In this document: positions 7,090 through 13,842 of the stretch, piece after piece | Layout: each line of letters begins with the position of its first letter | How positions within the stretch are numbered: the stretch's first letter is position 1 | Assembly (NCBI GenBank): GCA_905214675.1 | Contig: CAJMMS010000024.1 | Coordinates: forward strand, 1 to 28,025 | Direction: 5' to 3' | Source: an uncultured bacterium | GTDB lineage: Bacteria > Bacillota > Clostridia > Lachnospirales > Lachnospiraceae | Length of the DNA: 28,025 bases | Position numbers and translations under genes: made by a program | The notes under the pieces: model-generated | Databases searched by the model: none | Seen by the model: the letters and a program-made list of their open reading frames with translations, nothing else | What the model was told of the DNA's origin: nothing

Positions 7090-7114
7090 AATTCCGAGTG
7101 TTTCGCTGGGATTT
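7090..7114. promoter_or_regulatory. Imperfect dyad downstream of the iscR -10, possible IscR operator
   Basis: Plus strand AATTCCGAGTG (7090-7100), TTT, CGCTGGGATTT (7104-7114): the arms match at 8 of 11 positions. It begins a few bases downstream of the iscR -10 box, over the likely transcription start, as expected for an Rrf2 autorepressor. Confidence 0.5.
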
Positions 7115-7120
7115 GTTTCG

Positions 7121-7149
7121 AATATAGCACCGCATTTTCGTTCTGTCAA
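7121..7149 (-). promoter_or_regulatory. Strong sigma-A promoter of the isc operon
   Basis: On the minus strand TTGACA (plus 7144-7149), exactly 17 bases, then TATATT (plus 7121-7126). This is a near-consensus vegetative promoter, giving a leader of about 80 bases before iscR. Confidence 0.88.
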
Positions 7150-7170
7150 GTACTTCCGGAGAATATATTT

Positions 7171-7197
7171 ATGAAAAAATGGAAATCTGTTCTATGA
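7171..7197 (+). CDS. Eight-codon leader ORF overlapping the flippase start
   Basis: ATG at 7171 opens a short frame MKKWKSVL whose TGA stop (7195-7197) overlaps the ATG at 7194 of the flippase as ATGA. A CCGGAG site at 7156-7161 is spaced correctly for this ATG, but is too far from the flippase ATGs at 7179 and 7194. Translational coupling through this mini-ORF is therefore plausible. Being eight codons long, it could also be chance. Confidence 0.35.
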   Translation: MKKWKSVL

Positions 7198-8504
7198 TTC
7201 AGAAACATACTCTTATAAAAAGCACTGTTATTCTGACAACTGCCGGTATGATCAGCCGTATCATTGGCTTCTTCTATAGAATATTCCTGTCGCGTACAAT
7301 CGGTGCGGAAGGAATTGGCATCTATCAGATGATTTTTCCCGTTCATGCACTTCTTCTGGCCCTGAGTGTCTCCGGCATCCAGACCGCTATTTCCCGCTTT
7401 GTCTCTGCCCGCTCTGCTACCGGAGATGCGCAGGGTGCAAAAGAAATATTACTGTGCGGTTCTTTTCTTTCCGTGGTATGTTCGGTTGCTGTTTCTGCCA
7501 TACTCTATAACAAAGCTTCCTTCATTTCCCTTTATTTTCTGCATGAAGTACGCTGCACCGCCCTGTTACAGATTTTAAGCTTTTCCCTGCCATTTTCTGC
7601 CATCCATGCCTGTATCATCGGCTATTACACCGGTCTGAAAAAAGCTTCGGTTCCAGCCATTTCCCAGTTGATCGAGCAGCTTGTCCGTGTGGCTTCTTCT
7701 TTTCTGTATGTCCAGATTTTTACAGAAAAAGGGATCACACTCTCCCCGGTGATCGCACTTCTTGGCATGCTCACTTCTGAAATTGCCGCGGTCTTATATA
7801 CCGTAACCCGCTTTTTACTTCATCATGCTGCAAAAAAACATCTTGCGTGGCATTTTTCTTTTCAGTCTATCCGGGAAATCCTTTCTTTTTCCCTGCCTTT
7901 AAACGTGAACCGTGTGTGCCTGACCCTGTTCCAGAGTGCAGAATCCATCTGCATTCCAATACGTTTACAAAACTATGGTCTGTCACGCTCTGCTGCACTT
8001 TCCACTTATGGAACGCTCACCGGTATGGCGCTGCCGCTCGTACTTTTTCCGACTGCCGTCACAAACGCGCTCTCTGTCATGCTGCTTCCTGCCGTTTCCG
8101 AAGCACAGGCAACCAGCGACCGTCGTGCCATCGCCAGCCTGTCTGTACGTACCATCCAGAGTTGTCTGCTGCTTGGTATCTTCTGCACCATATTTTTTCT
8201 GCTGACCGGAAATTTATGCGGCACTTTGCTTTTTCATAATGCTGAAGCCGGTACTTATATTCTGATTCTCTGCTGGCTGTGTCCGTTTCTTTATCTTGGA
8301 ACAACACTTGCCAGTATTCTGAACGGACTTGGAAAAACTTCTGCTGTTTTTCTGATCAATACGACTGCCCTTCTGATCCGGCTTTTTTTCGTATGGTTTG
8401 CCATACCTTCTTCAGGCATCAAAGGTTATCTGTTCGGAATTCTGCTTTCTCAGCTTATACACAGTGCTCTTCTTCTTTTATGCCTGAACCGCAGTCTTGA
8501 CTGA
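7194..8504 (+). CDS. spoVB: SpoVB-like lipid-linked oligosaccharide flippase (MATE/MOP superfamily)
   Basis: This hydrophobic protein of about 436 residues has roughly a dozen or more membrane segments and opens with KHTLIKSTVILTTAGMISR and IGFFYRIFLSRTIGAEGIGIYQ, the typical beginning of stage V sporulation protein B and related polysaccharide exporters. In Bacillus SpoVB acts in spore cortex synthesis, probably moving lipid-linked peptidoglycan precursor across the membrane; paralogues exist, so the exact substrate is inferred. I chose ATG 7194, giving MIQKHTLIKS, on family similarity; an in-frame ATG at 7179 is possible but neither has a well-spaced ribosome binding site. The gene is divergent from iscR and is followed by spore coat-like genes, which supports a sporulation role. 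Confidence 0.8.
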   Translation: MIQKHTLIKSTVILTTAGMISRIIGFFYRIFLSRTIGAEGIGIYQMIFPVHALLLALSVSGIQTAISRFVSARSATGDAQGAKEILLCGSFLSVVCSVAVSAILYNKASFISLYFLHEVRCTALLQILSFSLPFSAIHACIIGYYTGLKKASVPAISQLIEQLVRVASSFLYVQIFTEKGITLSPVIALLGMLTSEIAAVLYTVTRFLLHHAAKKHLAWHFSFQSIREILSFSLPLNVNRVCLTLFQSAESICIPIRLQNYGLSRSAALSTYGTLTGMALPLVLFPTAVTNALSVMLLPAVSEAQATSDRRAIASLSVRTIQSCLLLGIFCTIFFLLTGNLCGTLLFHNAEAGTYILILCWLCPFLYLGTTLASILNGLGKTSAVFLINTTALLIRLFFVWFAIPSSGIKGYLFGILLSQLIHSALLLLCLNRSLD

Positions 8505-8522
8505 TAAAAAAACGCATCGAAT

Positions 8523-8551
8523 GTATAATTTTTTTCTTTTGCGCCACACTA
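8523..8551 (+). promoter_or_regulatory. Possible forespore (sigma-G-like) promoter for the coat-like genes
   Basis: GTATA at 8523-8527, 17 bases, then CACACTA at 8545-8551. This is one base off the sigma-G -10 pattern CATNMTA, and the -35 fits GYATR. It stands about 60 bases before the first coat-like gene. Confidence 0.3.
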
Positions 8552-8573
8552 ATCTGCGAAGCACATGCAAACT

Positions 8574-8589
8574 CTGCACAAAAGTGCAG
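8574..8589 (+). other. Leader hairpin before the first coat-like gene
   Basis: CTGCAC-AAAA-GTGCAG is a perfect 6-pair stem with a tetraloop. It ends about nine bases before the AAGGAGG ribosome binding site of the gene at 8612. It may stabilise the message. Confidence 0.55.
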
Positions 8590-8611
8590 CACTTTTCAAG
8601 GAGGTATTTTC

Positions 8612-8797
8612 ATGAATGAGTTATCCGAACTTGACCTGCAGAATCTCCGGCATCTGATCGGCGGTTTCGACACCACACACTGCAAAATGACTGCTTATGC
8701 ACAGGAAGCAAGTGATCCTTCCGTAAAACAGTTTTTCCAGAAATCTGCGCAGTCTGCCATGCAGTGTAAACAGCAGCTTATGACTTTTTTACAGTAA
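8612..8797 (+). CDS. Small CotF-like spore coat-associated protein
   Basis: This 61-residue protein has a very good AAGGAGG site eight bases upstream. It is predicted to be two short helices (DLQNLRHLIGGFDTTHCKMTAYAQEA, then SVKQFFQKSAQSAMQCKQQLMTFL) in the helical-hairpin style of CotF/ferritin-like small clostridial coat proteins, with two cysteines. Together with its neighbour 15 bases downstream it looks like a pair of half-size coat polypeptides. The assignment rests on pattern and context (SpoVB-like gene upstream), not on catalytic residues. Confidence 0.65.
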   Translation: MNELSELDLQNLRHLIGGFDTTHCKMTAYAQEASDPSVKQFFQKSAQSAMQCKQQLMTFLQ

Positions 8798-8812
8798 CAG
8801 GAGGAAACAGAC

Positions 8813-9064
8813 ATGATGGATGAAAAGACAATGGTATCGGATACCTTAGCCGGCATCAACGGCGAACTGGTACGCTATGGAGAAATGATTCCGCAGACAG
8901 AGAACATGCAGTTAAAACAGATCTTAAAACAGTTCCGCAATCAGTGCGAAACTTCCCAGGAAGAAATTTATCAGCTTGCCCGCAGCAAACAGTACTATGT
9001 TCCGGCTGCAAAAGCAACCGCAGAAGAAGTCCAGCACGTACGCTCGGTGCTGTCCCAGGGTTAA
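8813..9064 (+). CDS. CotF-family spore coat-like protein
   Basis: This 83-residue protein begins MMDEKTMVSDTLAGINGELVRYGEMI, a helix with the DxLAxxN/K pattern of CotF-type coat proteins. A second helix (MQLKQILKQFRNQCETSQEEIYQLARSK) is followed by YYVPAAKA, resembling the YYxPA segment common near the C-terminus of CotF proteins. An AGGAGG site precedes it and it follows the 61-residue coat-like gene by 15 bases, so both are likely one transcript made during sporulation. Role in the coat is inferred from the family. Confidence 0.78.
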   Translation: MMDEKTMVSDTLAGINGELVRYGEMIPQTENMQLKQILKQFRNQCETSQEEIYQLARSKQYYVPAAKATAEEVQHVRSVLSQG

Positions 9065-9172
9065 TAATTTTTTCTTAATTTTTTCAACTCTTCCTTGTCA
9101 GAATCCACATTCTATGGGATACTGTTCTGGTAATCGCCTACGATCAAGTGTATTTTGCAAGGAGGGGTCTTT

Positions 9173-9853
9173 TTGAAATTTCACAGATTAAAACATAGAT
9201 GTATGATTCCATTTCTCTGTGCTGCCATACTGCTGCCGTCTTTTACCGTTCATGCAGACTGGGAATACAATGCCGCAGACAATACACTGCGCTATAAAGA
9301 GGAAAATGGCACTTATCTTACTTCTGTTTTCCGTAAGATAAAGGGTTATACTTATTATTTTAATGCGGACGGAACCGTCCACACCGGCTGGCTTGACCTG
9401 AACGGCAAACGCTACTTTTTTTCTGAGACAGGTGCCATGCTGACCAGTCAGTGGGTCGGGGATAAATATCTTCTCAAAAACGGTCAGATGGCAAGAAGCC
9501 GCTGGGTAGACCACCGTAGCGCCTATGTGGATAAAAACGGAAGCCGCGCTGCCGTCGGTAAGAAATACAAAGCTAAATTCATCAAAACCAAAAACGGTAC
9601 CAGATACCGCAACATGGATGGTACTTTTTCCGCCAAAACCTGGCAGAGCATCAAAGGAAACTGGTATTACTTCTATTCGACCGGCTATATGGCAACCAGT
9701 ACCCAGCTTGGTTCCTATTACGTCGATAAAAAAGGACATATGGTAAAAAACAAGATCGTTAAAATTGGTAAATACTATTACCGTTATGGTGCAGACGGCA
9801 GACTGGTCAAACGCGCAAAGACCAAAGCTAAAGTAAGGGCAAAGAAAAAATAA
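9173..9853 (+). CDS. Secreted protein with cell-wall/glucan-binding repeats
   Basis: The protein has a signal peptide: basic MKFHRLKHRC, a hydrophobic stretch at 11-25 and a likely cut near 28 (TVHAD). The rest is a series of aromatic repeats of the choline/glucan-binding type, for example GYTYYFNADGTVHTGWLDL, GKRYFFSETGAMLTSQW, NWYYFYSTGYMATST and KYYYRYGADGRLV. A Lys/Arg-rich tail (KRAKTKAKVRAKKK) ends it. No catalytic domain is visible in its 226 residues, so it is probably a surface or spore-surface adhesin-like binder. The start is TTG at 9173 because AAGGAGGGG at 9159-9167 lies five bases before it and the signal peptide begins there. A bidirectional terminator follows immediately. Confidence 0.82.
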   Translation: MKFHRLKHRCMIPFLCAAILLPSFTVHADWEYNAADNTLRYKEENGTYLTSVFRKIKGYTYYFNADGTVHTGWLDLNGKRYFFSETGAMLTSQWVGDKYLLKNGQMARSRWVDHRSAYVDKNGSRAAVGKKYKAKFIKTKNGTRYRNMDGTFSAKTWQSIKGNWYYFYSTGYMATSTQLGSYYVDKKGHMVKNKIVKIGKYYYRYGADGRLVKRAKTKAKVRAKKK

Positions 9854-9863
9854 AATACACTGC

Positions 9864-9898
9864 AAAAAAGCTTCTCTGGTTTCCCGGAGAAGCTTTTT
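9864..9898. terminator. Bidirectional terminator between the wall-binding gene and glgA
   Basis: A 10-pair stem GCTTCTCTGG / CCGGAGAAGC (one T-G) with loop TTTC has six A residues before it and five T residues after it. It can end both the rightward wall-binding gene and the leftward glgA. Confidence 0.93.
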
Positions 9899-9924
9899 CA
9901 TGTTTTCTGTTATTCTGGTTCAGC

Positions 9925-11370
9925 TTAGCATCCAAGCATCCAGTTGTACATCTCTTCGTACTGTTTTGCAGAATTTGCCCAGGAGAAATCGGCAGCCATC
10001 GCACGGTCTACCATCTTGTTCCACTCACGCTTTTTCTCATAGAAAATATACTGTGCGTACTTGAGTGTATTGAACATCTCATGTGCATTGTAATTTGCAA
10101 AACTGAAGCCGGTTCCAGTTCCTTCGTACTCATTATACGGGATAACGGTATCCTTCAGTCCGCCTGTCTCACGGACGATCGGCAGTGTGCCGTAACGCAG
10201 ACTCATAAGCTGGCTCAGTCCGCACGGCTCAAACAGGGACGGCATCAGGAATGCATCACAGGAAGCATATACTTTATGAGACATTGCTTCTGAATAGAAA
10301 ATATTTGCAGATACTTTTCCCTGATATTTCCATGCGAAATGGCGGAACATGTTTTCGTACTTTTCTTCTCCTGTTCCAAGAACGACAAACTGCACATCCT
10401 GCTGGCACATCTCATCCATCATATAAGCGATCAGGTCAAATCCTTTCTGATCGGTCAGACGGGATACGATACCAACCATAAACTTCTTGTCGTCTTTTTC
10501 CAGTCCCAGTTCTTCCTGGAGTGCCCGCTTATTTTTTACTTTTTCCTTACGGAAATTCTTTGCATTATAATTCTTGACTATATATTTATCCGTCTCCGGA
10601 TTGTATTCATCGTAATCGATACCATTTACGATACCACGCAGATCATGTGCTCTTGCATTGAGCAGTCCGTCAAGATGTTCCCCGTAAAATGGTGTCTTGA
10701 TCTCCTCTGCATAAGTACGGCTGACGGTTGTGATCGCATCTGCATAAACCAATCCGCCTTTCAGGTAATTGGCATCTCCATAAGCTTCCAGCTTATCCGG
10801 TGTGAAATAATAGGCCGGAAGTCCTGTGATATCTTTGACCGTTTTCATATCCCAGACACCCTGGAACTTTAAGTTGTGAATGGTCATGATCGACTTCATA
10901 TTGCAGAAGAACTCTCCTTCATGGAACTTGTCCTTCAGAAATACCGGGATCAGACCTGTCTGCCAGTCATGGCAGTGTACGATATCCGGTTTGAAACCGA
11001 TCAGCGGCAATGCAGAAAGTGCCGCTTTTGAGAAAAATGCAAATTTCTCAATGTCTTCGTAAATATTTCCATATGGTCTGGGACCTGCCAGATAATATTC
11101 ATTGTCAATAAAGTAATAATGGATTCCTTCATACATCATGTGAAGAACTCCTACATACTGGCTGCGCCATGACAGATCCATATAGAAATGTGTTATGTAC
11201 TCCAACTGATTTTTAAATTCTTCTTTCATGCACATGTATTTCGGTATGATGACACGCACATCAAATTCATCCTTGTTAAAACACTTCGGCAGAGAACCCA
11301 CTACATCTGCCAGTCCGCCTGTTTTAATAAACGGGACACATTCTGATGCTACAAATAACACATTTTTCAT
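9925..11370 (-). CDS. glgA: Glycogen synthase (ADP-glucose type)
   Basis: The 481-residue GT5 glycosyltransferase extends alpha-1,4-glucan from ADP-glucose. The N-terminal KTGGLADV at 16-23 is the ADP-glucose-binding KxGGL motif. The C-terminal domain has VSRLTDQKGFDLI, the acidic-Cys site FEPCGLSQLMSLRYGT and a second ETGGL. Length is normal for bacterial GlgA. It has its own promoter after spo0A and is not accompanied by other glg genes in this window. AGGAGGAAAG precedes the ATG. Storage polysaccharide made before sporulation is a reasonable link to the neighbouring spo0A, but this is inference. Confidence 0.96.
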   Translation of the reverse strand: MKNVLFVASECVPFIKTGGLADVVGSLPKCFNKDEFDVRVIIPKYMCMKEEFKNQLEYITHFYMDLSWRSQYVGVLHMMYEGIHYYFIDNEYYLAGPRPYGNIYEDIEKFAFFSKAALSALPLIGFKPDIVHCHDWQTGLIPVFLKDKFHEGEFFCNMKSIMTIHNLKFQGVWDMKTVKDITGLPAYYFTPDKLEAYGDANYLKGGLVYADAITTVSRTYAEEIKTPFYGEHLDGLLNARAHDLRGIVNGIDYDEYNPETDKYIVKNYNAKNFRKEKVKNKRALQEELGLEKDDKKFMVGIVSRLTDQKGFDLIAYMMDEMCQQDVQFVVLGTGEEKYENMFRHFAWKYQGKVSANIFYSEAMSHKVYASCDAFLMPSLFEPCGLSQLMSLRYGTLPIVRETGGLKDTVIPYNEYEGTGTGFSFANYNAHEMFNTLKYAQYIFYEKKREWNKMVDRAMAADFSWANSAKQYEEMYNWMLGC

Positions 11371-11404
11371 AAATCTTTCCTCCTAATTGGTACCGCTTTT
11401 TTCT

Positions 11405-11433
11405 ATTATAACGCATTTTCCATCCGTTGAAAA
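11405..11433 (-). promoter_or_regulatory. Probable sigma-A promoter of glgA
   Basis: On the minus strand TTTTCA (plus 11428-11433), 17 bases, then TATAAT (plus 11405-11410). It lies between spo0A and glgA. No GC-rich terminator is evident after spo0A, so read-through from spo0A into glgA is also possible. Confidence 0.65.
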
Positions 11434-11470
11434 GTGTTATCTGTATAAATTGCACAATTTTTATCTTTTC

Positions 11471-12268
11471 TCAGCGGTTTTTGTATTCCAGTCTGATCTT
11501 ATCTGCGATCAGTGCAATAAATTCCGAGTTGGTCGGTTTTCCTTTTCCATTACTGACCGTATATCCAAACAGTTCTTCGATCGTATCCATCTTGCCCCTG
11601 CTCCATGCCACCTCGATCGCATGACGGATCGCACGCTCCACACGGCTTGGTGTTGTCTGATGTTTCTTGGCGATCGTCGGATAAAGGATCTTCGTGATCG
11701 AGTTGAGCATCTCCATATCTCCGACGGACATAATGATCGAATCGCGAAGATACTGATATCCTTTGATATGTGCCGGAACGCCGATCTCATGAATGATATT
11801 TGTCACATCCGTTTCCAGATTGCGCTCCATATATTCCTGTTTGCTTTCATAAGCATTTACCTTCTGTACCTTTGCAAAATTGCGGTCTTTCTTTACTCTT
11901 GTGTGCTTAATACGGTTGATTACCATATCATTATCGAATGGTTTTAGAATATAATAATCTGCTCCAAGGTCAAATGCATCTTCTGTGATTTTTTCCTGTC
12001 CAACTGCTGTGATCACGATAAACGCAGGATGTTTGTGGATTTCCCGGTCATTATTGACCCGCTCCATAACCGTCAGACCATCTACCTTGGGCATGACGAT
12101 ATCCAGAAGTACCACATCCGGCTCCTGTTTCTTGATGATATCATAAAGATCCTCTCCATTTCCGGCTTTTCCGACTACATTCAGCTCTTCATCACTGCTC
12201 ACAATCTTGTCCAGAAGTTGTAAAACCTTTGCGTTATCATCTGCAATCGCTATATTCAGCTTGTCCAT
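11471..12268 (-). CDS. spo0A: Sporulation master regulator Spo0A
   Basis: The 265-residue response regulator starts sporulation when phosphorylated. The receiver domain has the acidic pair Asp10-Asp11, phospho-acceptor Asp56 in VVLLDIVMP, and Lys in the ILKPFD motif. The C-terminal DNA-binding domain includes the characteristic TTPSRVERAIRHAIEVAWSRG and GKPTNSEFIALIADK segments. It follows spoIVB on the same strand, as in most spore-formers. A TGTCGAA 0A-box lies upstream of its promoter, fitting autoregulation. AGGTGC precedes the ATG. Confidence 0.98.
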   Translation of the reverse strand: MDKLNIAIADDNAKVLQLLDKIVSSDEELNVVGKAGNGEDLYDIIKKQEPDVVLLDIVMPKVDGLTVMERVNNDREIHKHPAFIVITAVGQEKITEDAFDLGADYYILKPFDNDMVINRIKHTRVKKDRNFAKVQKVNAYESKQEYMERNLETDVTNIIHEIGVPAHIKGYQYLRDSIIMSVGDMEMLNSITKILYPTIAKKHQTTPSRVERAIRHAIEVAWSRGKMDTIEELFGYTVSNGKGKPTNSEFIALIADKIRLEYKNR

Positions 12269-12304
12269 AAAAGCACCTCCATTTAGTTACAAATATGCCA
12301 AAAA

Positions 12305-12341
12305 CTACTTGTATTATAAGTAGAACTTTTGTTGGACGCAA
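12305..12341 (-). promoter_or_regulatory. spo0A promoter with a dyad centred on the -10
   Basis: On the minus strand TTGCGT (plus 12336-12341), 17 bases, then a perfect TATAAT (plus 12313-12318). A dyad CTACTT-N7-AAGTAG (12305-12323) is centred on the -10. This gives spo0A a leader of about 35 bases. Confidence 0.6.
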
Positions 12342-12370
12342 GCAATTTCTGTCGCATTTTTCTCCCCTTT

Positions 12371-12377
12371 TTCGACA
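12371..12377 (-). promoter_or_regulatory. 0A-box (Spo0A binding site) upstream of spo0A
   Basis: TGTCGAA on the minus strand (TTCGACA on plus) is an exact match to the 0A-box. It lies 30 bases upstream of the -35 of the spo0A promoter. A one-mismatch copy, TGTCGCA, is on the plus strand at 12350-12356, closer to the promoter. Confidence 0.65.
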
Positions 12378-12418
12378 AATCTTCATTCTGTCCCCGCCAT
12401 GCGGCACACCTTTGTCTT

Positions 12419-13651
12419 TTACCCTTCGATCATATTTTCCGCAAAAATGGCATATCCCCGTGAAGGATCTGCAATAAAGACATGCGTAACTGCTCCGATC
12501 AGTCTGTCATCCTGGATGATCGGGCTTCCGCTCATTCCCTGCACAATGCCACCTGTCTTTTCCAGCAGTTCTTCATCCGTCACACGGATGACCATGCTTT
12601 TATTCACATCCCGGTGGCTGAAATTGATCTTTTCAATCACCACACGGTATTCTTTTATTTCTCCGTCGATGCTGCACCGTATACATGCCGCTCCCTCTCT
12701 GACGTCCTGCCGGTATGCCACCGGAAGAAGGCTGTGCTTCTGTTCGTCCGGAACCTTTTTCAGGGTTCCTTTGATTCCAGTTTCTCCATTTTCGGTAATG
12801 TCTCCAAGGATCTGGTCATCCTGATAATAAATAACTCCGGATAATTCCCCCGGATTTCCTTTTTCTCCTTTTTTCACTGCCTGCACACTTGCCCGATACA
12901 GGGTTCCACTCCTGATCTTCAGCAGTTCCCCGGTATCCACATCACTGATGCCGTGTCCAAGCGCTCCATACTTCTTCATTTGATCCACATAGGTCAGTGT
13001 GCCGATGCCCTGTGTATCTTCCCTTACCCAGATTCCGACTTTATAATCTCCCTCTTCCGTAAGAACCGGTGTCAGTGTGCCGTTTTTTTCATTTTCCCCA
13101 CGCAGAACCGTTATCTGAATGTCCGTACCTGCGCTCTGATTGACTGCATCGATCACTTCCTGTTTGCTGGAAACCATCTGTCCGTTTATCTTTGTAATAT
13201 AATCACCGGACTGTACGATGCCAAGTGCCGGTTCGCTTTTCTGGCCATCTGCCCCGTTTACGATTCCGGTTCCTACCGCAAGTACGCCCTGCGTTTTCAT
13301 AAAGATTCCGATCGTATCACCGCCGGTATACACTTCCGGCAGAACCTTCTGCTGGATTTCCACTGTTTTGAGCGGTACGATTCCCAGAAATGAACATTGT
13401 ATCCGGATCTGATCTGCCGGGATTTTCGTATTTTCTGCGCCTGCCGATGCATATACCACCTCATCTTTTATCATACTGTTAAAAGGAAGCTCTATGGAAT
13501 CTACATCCGACAGAGATGCCACATTTAACTGGTCTGGAATACTTTTTTTCAGATACCATAGTCCACCGGTCAGAAGAAAAGAAAGCACCAGAACCATGGC
13601 AATAGCCACCGGATGTTTTCTTCCTGTTCCTTTTTTTCTTCTGTGTTTCAC
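12419..13651 (-). CDS. spoIVB: SpoIVB peptidase (forespore signalling protease)
   Basis: The 410-residue S55 serine protease is made in the forespore, exported to the intermembrane space, and in Bacillus triggers processing of pro-sigma-K. It has a single N-terminal membrane segment (about residues 14-34), a PDZ-like region around 110-185 (GVLAVGTGIV to ITVLRG), the catalytic His233 in ALGHGISD and Ser376 in GMSGSPIIQ; Asp359 is the likely third member. It lies between recN and spo0A, the standard position. It has its own upstream region with a forespore-type -10 and is separated from recN by a terminator. Confidence 0.96.
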   Translation of the reverse strand: MKHRRKKGTGRKHPVAIAMVLVLSFLLTGGLWYLKKSIPDQLNVASLSDVDSIELPFNSMIKDEVVYASAGAENTKIPADQIRIQCSFLGIVPLKTVEIQQKVLPEVYTGGDTIGIFMKTQGVLAVGTGIVNGADGQKSEPALGIVQSGDYITKINGQMVSSKQEVIDAVNQSAGTDIQITVLRGENEKNGTLTPVLTEEGDYKVGIWVREDTQGIGTLTYVDQMKKYGALGHGISDVDTGELLKIRSGTLYRASVQAVKKGEKGNPGELSGVIYYQDDQILGDITENGETGIKGTLKKVPDEQKHSLLPVAYRQDVREGAACIRCSIDGEIKEYRVVIEKINFSHRDVNKSMVIRVTDEELLEKTGGIVQGMSGSPIIQDDRLIGAVTHVFIADPSRGYAIFAENMIEG

Positions 13652-13696
13652 ACCTGTTCACCTCATTTCTCTGTGCTTTTCTTCTGGTTTCTGTCA

Positions 13697-13723
13697 TAGT
13701 ATGTGAATCTGAGGCGGTTTTAC
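13697..13723 (-). promoter_or_regulatory. Possible forespore promoter of spoIVB
   Basis: On the minus strand CATACTA (plus 13697-13703) fits the sigma-G -10 consensus CATNMTA perfectly. A -35-like GTAAA lies 15 bases upstream (plus 13719-13723); the spacing is shorter than usual, so the -35 is uncertain. Confidence 0.35.
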
Positions 13724-13773
13724 TCTGGCTCATTTTGGCATGCAACCATTGACTTTGGGTTTAGCAGTATAAG

Positions 13774-13825
13774 ACAAAAATTCCTGTTATATTTGCAGGA
13801 TTTCCTCTGCATCTATAACAGGAAT
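13774..13825 (-). terminator. Rho-independent terminator after recN
   Basis: On the minus strand ATTCCTGTTATA pairs perfectly with TATAACAGGAAT (12 pairs, plus arms 13814-13825 and 13780-13791) around a partly paired centre (TGCAG/CTGCA), followed by TTTTTGTCTT. It begins about 18 bases after the recN stop codon and ends the long operon before spoIVB. Confidence 0.88.
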
Positions 13826-13842
13826 GATTCTGTTTCTGATTT

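Noticed and set aside
12394..12410. CCGC-ATG-GCGG stem after spoIVB as a terminator
   Set aside because: The stem is only four pairs and has no T-run.
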